Positions 16,518 to 25,040 of a stretch of 43,958 bases of DNA are shown here, piece after piece. This stretch comes from Candidatus Bathycorpusculum hydrogenotrophicum. Lineage in GTDB: Archaea; Thermoproteota; Bathyarchaeia; Bathyarchaeales; Bathycorpusculaceae. The position numbers and the translations under genes are program-made. The number at the start of each line of letters is the position of its first letter. The stretch's first letter is position 1. The DNA is taken from positions 1 to 43,958 of the forward strand of contig WRCX01000010.1 of assembly GCA_009783705.1 (NCBI GenBank), given 5' to 3'. The notes beneath the pieces were generated by a model that saw only the letters and a program-made list of their open reading frames with translations, made no database searches and was not told where the DNA came from.

Positions 16518-17165
16518 TTAGGTGCTTGTTTTGTTTGATGTGCCTGATAATCCAGGGGGGAGGTCAGGAAAGTTGGCACTTACTCTTTGCTCTGCGACGG
16601 TTGCTGCTTCTGAGAGGATTTTTGCTGCATCTTCGTTGACGTTGTCAAAGTTTAGTGACATGCCGCTTGTTGTGCCTGCCTCAAACATAAGTCCGCTTAG
16701 CATGTTGCCGATGTCGTTTAATTCGCCTTCTGCTTCGGGGAGTACACCGCCCAATCCGTTGCGGACACTACGTAATACTCCGATGCAAGGACCTAGCATA
16801 GAGCAAACATCACCTAGTTCACTGACGGTTTTAATTCTCAATGAGATTTGATCCAAGGCGAGGCGTGCATTCATGATAATTCGGCTCATCTTGCGGATTT
16901 CTGCGAGTTCAGTGGCGTAGATGTTTGCATGTGCTTGGTCATGTTCTGTGTAGGCGGCAACGAGTTTTGTGAACAATGCTTTGTCTTTTTGGGTGAAACG
17001 TTCGTTGGCTTGGTCGAGTTTGTTGATCTGGAGGTCAAGTTGTCTGGCGGCAAAGTCTAAGCGGGGTTTTAGAGGTTGAGCTGGTTGAACTACTTCCTTT
17101 AATGAATTTACCAAATTGTTTCCTTCTGGCTTTGCTTCCCATTTTTTAGCGAAACGTTCAGACAT
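16518..17165 (-). CDS. cdvB: CdvB/ESCRT-III (Snf7-domain) cell-division protein
   Basis: A protein of 215 residues matching the archaeal Snf7/ESCRT-III family: a basic N-terminal helix (MSERFAKKWEAKPEG), a long helical hairpin (KPRLDFAARQLDLQINKLDQANERFTQKDKALFTKLVAAYTEHDQAHANIYATELAEIRKMSRIIMNARLALDQISLRIKTVSELGDV), then the amphipathic helices of the core and a polar C-terminal tail. ESCRT-III proteins polymerise on membranes and drive cytokinesis and vesicle release. The tail ends in PDLPPGLSGTSNKTST; a Pro-rich MIM2-like segment (FPDLPPGL) could bind a Vps4/CdvC MIT domain (inference). No CdvA or CdvC gene is adjacent. ATG 17165 is chosen over a TTG ten codons upstream, because AGAGGA precedes it at good spacing and the TATA box is at 17222-17232. 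Confidence 0.88.
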   Translation of the reverse strand: MSERFAKKWEAKPEGNNLVNSLKEVVQPAQPLKPRLDFAARQLDLQINKLDQANERFTQKDKALFTKLVAAYTEHDQAHANIYATELAEIRKMSRIIMNARLALDQISLRIKTVSELGDVCSMLGPCIGVLRSVRNGLGGVLPEAEGELNDIGNMLSGLMFEAGTTSGMSLNFDNVNEDAAKILSEAATVAEQRVSANFPDLPPGLSGTSNKTST

Positions 17166-17221
17166 GTAAATATCCTCTTTAATGCGATACGCCAAATGGG
17201 TTTTTATTTCTTACTAACATG

Positions 17222-17242
17222 TAGATATATATGTGCGTACGC
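17222..17242 (-). promoter_or_regulatory. cdvB TATA box with an adjacent GCGTACGC palindrome
   Basis: On the minus strand, ACATATATATCTAC (near 17221-17233) is a clear TATA box. It would start a transcript near 17200 with a leader of about 35 bases that includes the AGAGGA ribosome-binding site. Directly upstream, at the position of the BRE, lies the perfect 8-bp palindrome GCGTACGC (17235-17242), which could bind a dimeric regulator. Confidence 0.55.
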
Positions 17243-17459
17243 TACACACCGCATCTTGAGTTTTGATTGAAAATTCAACATTAATTTGCCAATATACTGA
17301 CCACTATTTCATAACTACGCCAGTTTACGCATATGTTATTTTATAAACCCACTCTGTGGAATCACCTAGGTTCACCAATATATGAGTCGTTGGTGCTGTG
17401 ATCTAGTAACTATCTGCTGGTTAGGTGTTGAGGGTAAATTTAATTGGTAAGCGGGAGTA

Positions 17460-17514
17460 GCGTGCACCCAGGTGAGGAAGAGAGAGGGGGTAAAGGGAAT
17501 CTATGGATGCACGC
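17460..17514 (-). ncRNA. Candidate hairpin RNA or terminator with pyrimidine-rich loop
   Basis: GCGTGCACCC (17460-17469) and GGATGCACGC (17505-17514) can form a 10-pair stem. On the plus strand one pair is a C-A mismatch, but on the minus strand the same position is a G-U wobble, so the structure is better as a minus-strand RNA. Its loop on the minus strand is rich in C and T and includes CTTCCTCACCT, complementary to AGGTGAGG-like ribosome-binding sites. It lies between the HAD gene and cdvB. A terminator of the HAD operon is the simpler reading. Confidence 0.35.
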
Positions 17515-17724
17515 CACACATCTTGTGGTGCTTCATTTGCTGTAGAAGGGTATTGTCTTCTTGTTTTTTAGCAACAAACTTGAAATCGTGTTGTTCTTTT
17601 AGTTTGCTTGTTCTAAGTATGGTCAAACCCTGTTCTTCCTTCAGACTTGAAGCAAATACATATTTGATTCAAAAAGTGTTTAAAGTTATGTGATTGTCAA
17701 CGCACTACTACAAATAAATAATGT

Positions 17725-18387
17725 TTATTGGCGTAGTATATAGTTTAAGATTTGTGGATCTTTTAGATTTTTTACCAGTAAATCGGGTTTTTCTAATTCT
17801 AGTTCTTTTTTGGTGTTGGTGCCTGTTATCACTGCGATGCAGTGCATGCCACCTGTTTTGGCGGCTTTAACGCCAAAGCGGGAATCCTCAAAGACTGTGC
17901 ATAGTGCCGGTGGTGTATTTAATTTCGTAGCTGTTTTTAAAAAAATTTCGGGGTTGGGCTTAGAACAGTTAACGTTGTTTGCGGTTAATACAACTTGAAA
18001 ATATTTTTCAAGGTGATTTATTTTGAGCAAATGACTTATCACCGAGTTGTTGCTCATAGTTGCTAGTGCAACCTTGATTTTGCCTCTTAGTGCTTCTAAT
18101 AGGGGTTGTGCCCCATCAAAGAGTTGAATATTGTCTGCTAATTCAATTTGAACTTCATTTTTCCGCTCAACCAAACGGGTGATTAGTGCTTCATCGACTA
18201 TGCGTTTTTTTGAGTGCAGGATTTCGCGGAAAGTGTCTGCGGCGCCTATACCAATACGTTGCTCAATATAGTCGTTTGGAATCTCTATGTTATTCTCTGA
18301 GAGCGCCTTTTGAAAAGAGGTTACAATAGCGTGGCGGGTATCTGCTAGGGTGCCGTCCCAGTCAAAAATGGCGGCTTCAAACATCAT
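17725..18387 (-). CDS. HAD-superfamily hydrolase (phosphoglycolate phosphatase-like)
   Basis: This 220-residue protein carries the four HAD motifs: motif I FDWDGTLAD with Asp9 and Asp11, motif II in VALATMSNNS, motif III Lys in VNCSKPNPEIFLK, and motif IV in TVFEDSRFGVKAAKTGGM. A helical cap sits between I and II, the class IA layout. It should hydrolyse a small phosphorylated molecule; phosphoglycolate or beta-phosphoglucomutase-like substrates are both possible. The gene starts ten bases after the stop of proC and is on the same strand, so the two are cotranscribed. No direct link with proline synthesis is evident. Confidence 0.88.
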   Translation of the reverse strand: MMFEAAIFDWDGTLADTRHAIVTSFQKALSENNIEIPNDYIEQRIGIGAADTFREILHSKKRIVDEALITRLVERKNEVQIELADNIQLFDGAQPLLEALRGKIKVALATMSNNSVISHLLKINHLEKYFQVVLTANNVNCSKPNPEIFLKTATKLNTPPALCTVFEDSRFGVKAAKTGGMHCIAVITGTNTKKELELEKPDLLVKNLKDPQILNYILRQ

Positions 18388-18396
18388 GGCTGTTCG

Positions 18397-19206
18397 CTAT
18401 TGGAGGTTGAGCTTTTCGCGTATGGTTTGGCTTTTTTTGGTTGCTTCTTCGATGGCGCGCATCAAAGCGGGGCGGATTTGGCTCTGCTCGATTTGATAGA
18501 TGGCCTCTATGGTTGTTCCGCCCGGGGTGGTAGTCATGTCTTTTATGTGGGCGGGTTCTTCATGTAGATCAACTACCAGTTTGCCTGTGCCCAAGACGGT
18601 TTGTGCTGCGCAGTTGAGTGCAATGTTTCTTGGTAACCCTACTTTTAGGCCTGCGTATGTGAGTGCTTCAATGATTATGCTCAAGTAGCCTGGTCCGCTG
18701 CCGCTGACCGCTGTGATGGCATCCATGTATTTCTCATCAACCTCATCACAGGTGCCCATCATATTGAGTAGTTTTTTGACTGTTTCTCTATCTTTGGTCG
18801 TCAAGTTTTCTGTACAGCAATAGGCGGTGTAGGAGGCTTGGACCATAGCGCAGAGATTGGGCATGATGCGCACGATTTTGCTCTCTGGTGCATATTTTCT
18901 TAAATAGTTTAGAGAAACTGTTGCTGCGACCGATATGACCAGTTTGTTCTTGATTTCTTCTTTAATCTCGCTTAGAACTTTGGCGACGTCTCCGGGTTTG
19001 ACGATGATAAATATGCTATCCGCATCTTTGGCGGCTTTGGCGTTATCTGTGTTAGTTTTGACACCCAGAGCTTCGAATTCTTTTAGTTTTTCAGCTTGAA
19101 TATCAACAGCTGTTAAGCTCGAGGGGGTAAGATTGCCTTTGAGCAGGCTTTTGATTATGGCGCCGCCCATCATTCCTGAGCCGATAACTGTGATTTTTTC
19201 AGACAT
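18397..19206 (-). CDS. proC: Pyrroline-5-carboxylate reductase
   Basis: The last step of proline synthesis: NAD(P)H-dependent reduction of pyrroline-5-carboxylate. The 269-residue protein has the usual length. It opens with a Rossmann site ITVIGSGMMGGAIIKSLL, followed by IFIIVKPGDVAKVL, SKIVRIMPNLCAMV (the RxMPN motif), ITAVSGSGPGYLSIIIEAL and DMTTTPGGTTIEAI, which are the P5CR signature. The ATG at 19206 is preferred over a GTG three codons upstream because the AAGGT ribosome-binding site lies too close to the GTG. It heads a two-gene operon with the HAD hydrolase. proA and proB are not in the window. Confidence 0.95.
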   Translation of the reverse strand: MSEKITVIGSGMMGGAIIKSLLKGNLTPSSLTAVDIQAEKLKEFEALGVKTNTDNAKAAKDADSIFIIVKPGDVAKVLSEIKEEIKNKLVISVAATVSLNYLRKYAPESKIVRIMPNLCAMVQASYTAYCCTENLTTKDRETVKKLLNMMGTCDEVDEKYMDAITAVSGSGPGYLSIIIEALTYAGLKVGLPRNIALNCAAQTVLGTGKLVVDLHEEPAHIKDMTTTPGGTTIEAIYQIEQSQIRPALMRAIEEATKKSQTIREKLNLQ

Positions 19207-19265
19207 AATCTTCACTTACCTTAGATGAGTCTGCTTTACTGTTTAAACTTTATTGCCCAAACCCA

Positions 19266-20492
19266 TTAGGGTTGGGTGGTTGCTGTTAGTTCTTTTAGTA
19301 TTTTGTGCATGATCATTGCGGATGCGTTTGTTTTTATTCCTCGGGGGTTGAAGTGTGTTGGTACTGCTTGGTAGCCTGCTTTGTGGAGTGCGTCTATGAA
19401 TGTTTGGTTGGCTGGTGCGGGTAGGTTTAGTTTGCCACTTAGTTTATCGATAACATAGTATGTTGGGGGCATGGGGGATTCTGCGCTGATCAGGGCTAGA
19501 CGTTTGGTGATTTTTGTATTGTTTTTTGTAAATATTGTTTTTTGATTTTGGATAATTAGTTGTTCTATAAATTCTGTGTTAGTGATGGGGCCTGTCCAGA
19601 GGGGTCCAGTGTAATCCATTTTTGCGCCGCATTCGGGGCATGTGGAGCAATCAAATGGTTGATGGGTGATTTCTCGGTGCATGCCGTTGCAGCAGAGTAG
19701 GAAGTAGCCCATGGTTTTGATGCTGTCGTCTGCTTTTTTTGCTCCATAGCTGATTTGGGCATAGGCTCGGATGTAGTGGTCGGTGCTGTGGCTAAATAGA
19801 ATTTGGATTCCGATGTCTTTTTTGGCTGCAATTGTTGCCATACTGCCGCAGAGGAGTCTGATTGCTATTTCATGGCAGTATTCTGAGCGAAGCGGTTTGC
19901 CGCCGTATTTGCGCAGGCAGGCTTTTGCGTGTACGCCGCACAGCGGCGCTAGATCGGTGGCGGTTGTTGCTAGAAGGCCCCTGTTTTTTAGGGCGCGGAA
20001 TGCGGAGTCTAGGTAGGGTATGGGTGTGCCAAATGGGTCGATGTCTATGATGTCAAAGCGTTTTTTTGGGGATGCATGGTTGGCTAGGGTGCGGTTGGCG
20101 TCACTGTGCTTTAGGATTATTTTGTCTTCGAGGTTGTTTAGTTTGATGTTGTGTTGGGCTAGGTGGCATGCTCGGGTGCTTATGTCACTTAATAGTACCT
20201 TGTTGACTGCGTCAACTTCTGCGGCGTAGCGGATTCCTCTTATTCCTTGGCTGGTTAGCGGTTCGCAGATGTTTATTTCATGGTCAATTATGCGTTGGTA
20301 GGTTTGGAATGTTAAAACTGAGAGGTCACGGTTAAACTCCATTACGGGGTTGTAGAATACTGGTGCTTTGGAGGGGGCATAGTTGCTTGGGGTTACGCCG
20401 TATGCTTTGAGGTCGGGAACTAAAATTTGTACTTTGCCCTCATTTATGATTTCGCTGGGAAAATCGGTGATGGTCTCAGTTTGTTGGGTCAT
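19266..20492 (-). CDS. trm1: tRNA (guanine26-N2)-dimethyltransferase
   Basis: This 408-residue SAM-dependent enzyme methylates G26 of tRNA. It opens with EIINEGKVQILVPD and APVFYNPVMEFNRDLSV, both diagnostic of Trm1. The SAM site is NICEPLTSQGIRGIRYA with a later DIS; motif IV is DIDPFGTPIPYLDSA (residues 150-164), and LATTATDLAPLCGVH follows. The C-terminal domain carries a zinc-binding set DCSTCPECG. Trm1 is a hallmark of archaea and eukaryotes. The ATG at 20492 is followed upstream by a TATA-like TTTTTTAAG near 20529-20538. It stands alone, 51 bases upstream of proC, and may be read through into the proC operon. Confidence 0.96.
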   Translation of the reverse strand: MTQQTETITDFPSEIINEGKVQILVPDLKAYGVTPSNYAPSKAPVFYNPVMEFNRDLSVLTFQTYQRIIDHEINICEPLTSQGIRGIRYAAEVDAVNKVLLSDISTRACHLAQHNIKLNNLEDKIILKHSDANRTLANHASPKKRFDIIDIDPFGTPIPYLDSAFRALKNRGLLATTATDLAPLCGVHAKACLRKYGGKPLRSEYCHEIAIRLLCGSMATIAAKKDIGIQILFSHSTDHYIRAYAQISYGAKKADDSIKTMGYFLLCCNGMHREITHQPFDCSTCPECGAKMDYTGPLWTGPITNTEFIEQLIIQNQKTIFTKNNTKITKRLALISAESPMPPTYYVIDKLSGKLNLPAPANQTFIDALHKAGYQAVPTHFNPRGIKTNASAMIMHKILKELTATTQP

Positions 20493-20750
20493 GATTGTGC
20501 CTCGTTGGTAGTATGATTGAGGGGTGTACTTAAAAAATTCGCGGTAGTTTGATGTGAGAAGGATTGGAGTGTCTGAAAAAGGTGGAGTTGGGAGTTGTCA
20601 GCGTTGTGCTGTTTTCCTCCCTGATTCCTATTTTCCGTTTTCCCCTTTCGACATGTTGAACTCGTCGATTGTTTCGATTTTGCCCTTCATGTATGTAAAC
20701 AATAATTGTGTAATTACTCTTAAGCCTTGCGTTTATGTGATAAATGAGAA

Positions 20751-20856
20751 GTGGGTGAGACCATTCCTACTCGACCGCCAGAAAAGATGTATTGTATGAG
20801 TGTGTATGAATGAATGTTGTTTGACCCAGCGGCTTTCACAGGCACTCCTCACCCAC
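20751..20856. ncRNA. Candidate structured RNA closed by a 9-bp stem
   Basis: GTGGGTGAG (20751-20759) and CTCACCCAC (20848-20856) are perfect reverse complements 88 bases apart. Inside, CCGC (20776-20779) can pair with GCGG (20829-20832), nesting a second stem. The strand is not decided; on the minus strand it would be in the leader of trm1. No known RNA family was recognised. Confidence 0.35.
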
Positions 20857-21843
20857 CCCATCCTACAACTGGAAAATTTAAAAACATTATTCCCACCAAG
20901 GAACAATCTAACAAAGACCCTATATCACAAAACGACACAACTCACCACACAACAAACCCCACTACCCAACAAACAACACACAAACACCCCAAAACCCCAA
21001 AAAATCCCAGCGACTTCACCACAATCCTCTAGACCCTGTTTAAATAGAGCCTATTTGCGTTTCCTAAATAATTTTACATCCTCAAAAGAACAAATGTACT
21101 CAAGCCTGTTTCAACTAGTTTCTGGGCTTCTTGACTGGTTTTGGTGGTTGTTGAGTGGTAGTTGTCGTCTTTGTCAAAGTTTATTTGTTGGGTATAGAGC
21201 AGGGTGTTTTGGATGTTTTTGTGGTCGGGTAGTTTCATGGTGTGTAGTATGTTTTTAGTTTTGTGGTATTCTTTGGTGGTTTTTTAGTGTTATAGGGTGT
21301 GGAAGTGTGTTTTGTGTATGTGGTCGTTTTTTAGTTTGTGTGTGATTTTTGTTTTTTGTTGGTATCTACGGTTTTTGTGGAGTGTTTTTGTGAGTGTGTG
21401 AAGGGTTTGGGGTTATTGTGTGGTAGGTTGTTTAGACTGGTGATTGGTTGTTTTGATGGTTTGATTTGTGTGGTTCGCTGTCTTTTTATGGGGGAATGTT
21501 TACGAATTGTTTTTATGAACCTATGTCTGTTCATTGTAGTATGAAGACTTCGCCGCTTCGGACTCCTGTTTCTTTAAGAAACTGAAGGAACGTTGCTGTT
21601 GTTTTGTTGCATCCCTGCGATTAGGCTGTTGAGTTCGTCTTCGGTAGGATGAACGGTATTGCAAAAACAGCAGTTTGCACTGGCATTTGTTATCTGTATA
21701 TGTCATCAGGTAGGCGGTTGTGGGGGTCGTATCCAGTTTACCCTTAGCAATCCAAGTGCAGTGACCGTGCCTAAGGAAACGCGGATCTGCGCTGGAAATT
21801 TGGGATGTTGTTTTGTTATCCTAACTCTGTATGTTCTTGTTTT

Positions 21844-21858
21844 GGAACACTCTGTTCC
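21844..21858. promoter_or_regulatory. GGAACA-CTC-TGTTCC inverted repeat before the propeller gene
   Basis: A perfect 6-bp inverted repeat with a 3-base spacer, 30 bases before the ATG at 21888. Its size and symmetry suit an operator for a dimeric repressor near the transcription start. If translation began at the upstream ATG 21831, the repeat would instead be coding. Confidence 0.4.
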
Positions 21859-21887
21859 AAGGGGAGAGTAATATTTTTCGGCTCCCT

Positions 21888-23192
21888 ATGTCTATACATA
21901 GTGGGAATTCAGCATTGCAAAACAAAACCCAGCAAAGAACAAGAGCCACTCTTTTGGTCGCAACTTTAGTGGTGCTCCTTGCCCTATTCCCCTTGCCCCT
22001 GAGTAGCTCAACTTCGACTACACAACCACCCCTATCCGCACCAGTCGAGTTGTACACCAATCTGCCTGGTGTTGTAGGCTACAGCGTATATCAACTAGAC
22101 GATGGCAGTCTAGTGCTAAACAGCATCAACCAATCATGTACTTTTCTCACAAAACTTGATACATCCCACAATTTGCTCTGGACCCGAACAATCCAAATCG
22201 AGGACGCAGACACCGTTCTGCCACGTCTGGTGGTTTGTCGTGACGGCGGCTTTGTCTTAGCCGGCCTCATCAATAACCGATATGTCCTAATGAAAACAAA
22301 CTCAGATGGGATCACACAGTGGACTCAAAGCTACACTTCAGAGGCGCCAGTGAACTATTTGATGGCCGTTATCGAGGTCAAAGAGGGGGGTTTTGCACTA
22401 GCCGCTTTTGGCGTACCCGTCGAGGACGGTCTAGGCTGGATTTGGTTCGCTCGAATTGATGCCTCGGGTAATCTGATGTGGAGTAAAAACATCATGGGAC
22501 CACTCAACACTTGTCCCTCAACCATAATAGAAACAGACCACGGTTTCACACTTTCAGCTGTAAGCTACTCGTTTGTTCCTGACCAAGCTCTCTACATGTT
22601 GCTAAAGCTAGATAAGGATGGCCAACCACTTGGAAACACCACCTACGGCGGCACAGGTTTCTATTACCAAACAGAATGCAACGGAGCCATAGCCACAAGT
22701 GACGGCGGATACCTCATGATTGGATACCTCTGGCGCAAACCCGCATGGGTTGTTAAAGTTGATGCAGACGGTGCTATGGAGTGGAACCAAACATATGGCG
22801 AAAACGGGCACGCCATCGTTGGTGCCCTCCCAACAGAGAACGGTTACCTCATGCTGGAATTCCAAAAACCCAATGCCACAGGGCTAATCATAGCTGATAA
22901 ACTTGGTGTCGTTATCTGGAACACCACCTTCCCAAATGTTACCTTGCCCGTGGGATTAGAAGCCAACTTTAACTCCCTCATACCTGCCAAAGAAGGCGGC
23001 TACTTCCTTATCGCTTCATACAACAACTCAACTTGGCTTGCCAAACTCAACTACCCCCAAGATCCTTTTCCTCTCCAATTGCTCATAGTTATCATTACGG
23101 TAGGTGCAGTTGCCGCTGTCGTCGTGTTCTTTGTGATTTGGCAAAGGAAAAGCAATGGCGGAGTGAAAGTGTTATTTGTTAATCTTCAATAG
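21888..23192 (+). CDS. Exported beta-propeller-like repeat protein with C-terminal anchor
   Basis: This 434-residue protein starts with a signal segment (about residues 22-41, LLVATLVVLLALFPLPL) and a Ser/Thr/Pro stretch. It then has about seven repeats of 40-50 residues in which a DGGFVLAG-like strand is followed by a KxDxxGxxxWxxxY strand: CRDGGFVLAG...KTNSDGITQW, TSDGGYLMIGY...KVDADGAMEWNQTYG, AKEGGYFLIAS. This is the pattern of archaeal propeller proteins of unknown function. A membrane anchor (about 400-424) and a short basic tail close it. The frame continues upstream to ATG 21831; ATG 21888 is preferred since the signal segment then follows a normal short N-terminus. Ligand unknown. 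Confidence 0.8.
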   Translation: MSIHSGNSALQNKTQQRTRATLLVATLVVLLALFPLPLSSSTSTTQPPLSAPVELYTNLPGVVGYSVYQLDDGSLVLNSINQSCTFLTKLDTSHNLLWTRTIQIEDADTVLPRLVVCRDGGFVLAGLINNRYVLMKTNSDGITQWTQSYTSEAPVNYLMAVIEVKEGGFALAAFGVPVEDGLGWIWFARIDASGNLMWSKNIMGPLNTCPSTIIETDHGFTLSAVSYSFVPDQALYMLLKLDKDGQPLGNTTYGGTGFYYQTECNGAIATSDGGYLMIGYLWRKPAWVVKVDADGAMEWNQTYGENGHAIVGALPTENGYLMLEFQKPNATGLIIADKLGVVIWNTTFPNVTLPVGLEANFNSLIPAKEGGYFLIASYNNSTWLAKLNYPQDPFPLQLLIVIITVGAVAAVVVFFVIWQRKSNGGVKVLFVNLQ

Positions 23193-23350
23193 ATACCCAA
23201 AAATCCAGACATCATATGGAAAATCAATAGGGTAATATTTTGTTGCTGACCTGACAACTGATAATAACAAAAGCAGAAAGCTGGAAACCAAAAAAATAAT
23301 AAAAGAAAAGTTGAGCAAGCTCAACTGGAATTTGCGGTTTGCTGGCTGTA

Positions 23351-24781
23351 TTATAGGTCGTAGTACATCTCAAATTCTACTGGCTGGGGTAGTTGATTAT
23401 ACTTTGCTGCCTCTTTTCGTCTCTTTTTAATCCAAATCTCAATCAACTTTTCTGGAAATACGCCGTCCATTGTCAAGAATTCATGATCGGCTTCCAAAGC
23501 ATCAAGGGATTCATCAAGAGATCGGGGCAGTTGTTTGATTTTTTGTTGTTCTTCAGGGGACAGATTGTACAGATTAAAATCATAGGGTCCATAACCTTCT
23601 TTGTGTGGATCAATTTTTTTCTGCACCCCATCAAGACCTGCCATAAGAATTGCTGAAAACGCATAATATGGGTTACAGGTGCCATCTGGATTGCGAAGCT
23701 CAAAGCGTTTTTTATTTGGTCCCTTGGCATATGCTGGGATACGAATTACGCTGCTACGATTTGCGGTTGCATATCCAATGGTTACAGGTGCCTCATAGCC
23801 TGGAACAAGCCGTTTATACGAGTTTGTGCTTGGATTGGTAAATGCACAAAGTGCTCGGGCATGTTTCAAAAGTCCGCCCATAAAATGTAGTGCCATATCA
23901 CTTAACTGTGAATAGCCCTTTTCATCATAAAACAGCGGCTCACCATTTTTAAACAGGTGCATATGTACATGCATGCCATTGCCTGCTTCGGCAAAGATGG
24001 GTTTTGGCATAAATGTGGCTGTTTTATGTTCTGCAAAGGCTGCATTTTTTACCAAATATTTGGTCATCATAGTTTTATCGGCCATTTCTAGCATTGAGCC
24101 CATTTCAACCTCGATCTCTACTTGTCCTGGACCGCCAACCTCGTGATGATGATACTTTACCAAAATTCCCTGTCTCTCCATCAACATAGAGACCCGAGAG
24201 CGAAAACCACTAAGTCTGTCCATCGGTAAGGCCATATGATATCCACCCTTCACAGGCATCTTATAGCCCAAATTCTCTCCATCATTACCGGTGTTCCAGG
24301 CTGCCTGCTCAGTATCAACAACATATCCCGAACCATTTGGCTCTACATTATAACTCACATGCTCAAACACATGAAACTCAAATTCGGGTCCAATGCGCAT
24401 CTCATCCGCAATCCCCAGACTTTTCATGTATTCCTCAGCCCGAACAGCAACGTTTCTTGGATACTGATCAAACCTGTGGTTTTTGGGCGAATCAATAACA
24501 AACACATCCCCAATCATAGCCAAAGTGGGAATTTCCGCAAACGCATCCACATAAGCGCTACTCAAATCCGGCACAAAAACCATGTCACTTTTCTCAACAG
24601 GGGCACAACCATAATTTGAACCATCAAACCCAACCCCATCCTCTAATATATCATCAGTAAAGCGATCAACGGGGATGGTTAGATGTCTCCAACGCCCCTC
24701 TAGGTCAACCATCATAAAGTCGACCATCTGAATTTCATTATCTTTACAGTACCTTCTTGCCTCTTCCATACTAGTAAACAT
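23351..24781 (-). CDS. glnA: Glutamine synthetase, type I (intact copy)
   Basis: Makes glutamine from glutamate, ammonia and ATP. The 476-residue protein has the N-terminal beta-grasp with GFDGSNYGCAPVEKSDM (latch region), the catalytic domain with metal ligands in GPEFEFHVFE (Glu133, Glu135) and HHHEVGGPGQVEIE, the NGMHVHMHLF segment with His271, the NPSTNSYKRLVPGYEAPV loop (318-333), and Arg347 in SSVIRIPAY. A Tyr at 405 in NLYNLSPEE matches the position of the bacterial adenylylation Tyr; whether it is modified here is unknown. Start ATG 24781 has GGAGAA seven bases upstream and a TATA-like TTTTTATG near 24820. The gene lies near a second, interrupted glutamine synthetase on the other strand. 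Confidence 0.95.
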   Translation of the reverse strand: MFTSMEEARRYCKDNEIQMVDFMMVDLEGRWRHLTIPVDRFTDDILEDGVGFDGSNYGCAPVEKSDMVFVPDLSSAYVDAFAEIPTLAMIGDVFVIDSPKNHRFDQYPRNVAVRAEEYMKSLGIADEMRIGPEFEFHVFEHVSYNVEPNGSGYVVDTEQAAWNTGNDGENLGYKMPVKGGYHMALPMDRLSGFRSRVSMLMERQGILVKYHHHEVGGPGQVEIEVEMGSMLEMADKTMMTKYLVKNAAFAEHKTATFMPKPIFAEAGNGMHVHMHLFKNGEPLFYDEKGYSQLSDMALHFMGGLLKHARALCAFTNPSTNSYKRLVPGYEAPVTIGYATANRSSVIRIPAYAKGPNKKRFELRNPDGTCNPYYAFSAILMAGLDGVQKKIDPHKEGYGPYDFNLYNLSPEEQQKIKQLPRSLDESLDALEADHEFLTMDGVFPEKLIEIWIKKRRKEAAKYNQLPQPVEFEMYYDL

Positions 24782-25040
24782 GTTTAATTCTCCAATAACT
24801 TACTCTGTTCCACTATGGCATAAAAACTGTTTGGGTTGGTTAGTTGGGGGAATACCCTACTTCACAACCACTTCATAGTTATGGGTACAGTTTGGGGGTG
24901 CAGGAAATTCGGGCATAAAATAGTTGGTGCATAGCGTTTTTTGTAGTGCTGTTTGCAAAACGCGCATTTGGGATCGGTGCCGCTTATCTGTAACTGCACT
25001 TTGCCGCTTCCTACTGCTCATTGTTTGGTTTGTTGTTGAA

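Larger units (their letters stand above)
17166..17724. other. Intergenic region upstream of cdvB
   Basis: This 559-base stretch holds the cdvB promoter at its left side and a long hairpin at 17460-17514. A frame of 73 codons at 17472-17693 on the plus strand has many Cys and Phe, no recognisable domain and no start signal; I do not think it is a gene. No tRNA was seen. Confidence 0.5.
20493..21887. other. 1.4 kb gene-poor region
   Basis: No credible protein gene is seen between trm1 and the propeller protein. The left part holds the trm1 promoter and a long-range 9-bp stem (20751-20856). Bases 20880-21030 are almost only A and C on the plus strand; bases 21130-21530 are almost only G and T. 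The right part (21540-21720) holds several short hairpins: GTTTCTTTAAGAAAC at 21569-21583, GTTCGTC with GATGAAC near 21634-21655. Frames on either strand are low-complexity (His/Thr/Pro/Asn or Val/Cys/Phe/Gly) and follow the base skew. No tRNA is recognised. Confidence 0.5.

Noticed and set aside
17472-17693. A 73-codon plus-strand frame with many Cys and Phe
   Set aside because: No recognisable fold or start signal, and it covers one arm of the hairpin at 17460-17514.
20751-20860. tRNA-like ends: GTGGGTG and CACCCAC followed by C and CCA
   Set aside because: There is no T arm with GTTCRANYC before the 3' strand and no anticodon arm at the right place, so it is not a tRNA.
20800-21258. A 152-codon plus-strand frame rich in Thr, Pro and Gln and then Cys, Gly and Phe
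   Set aside because: Composition follows the A/C-to-G/T skew of the DNA, with no domain or start signal.
21331-21534. A 67-codon basic frame on the minus strand (and its plus-strand shadow)
   Set aside because: Low-complexity Lys/Asn/Thr/Pro sequence that is expected from A/C-rich DNA; no ribosome-binding site.
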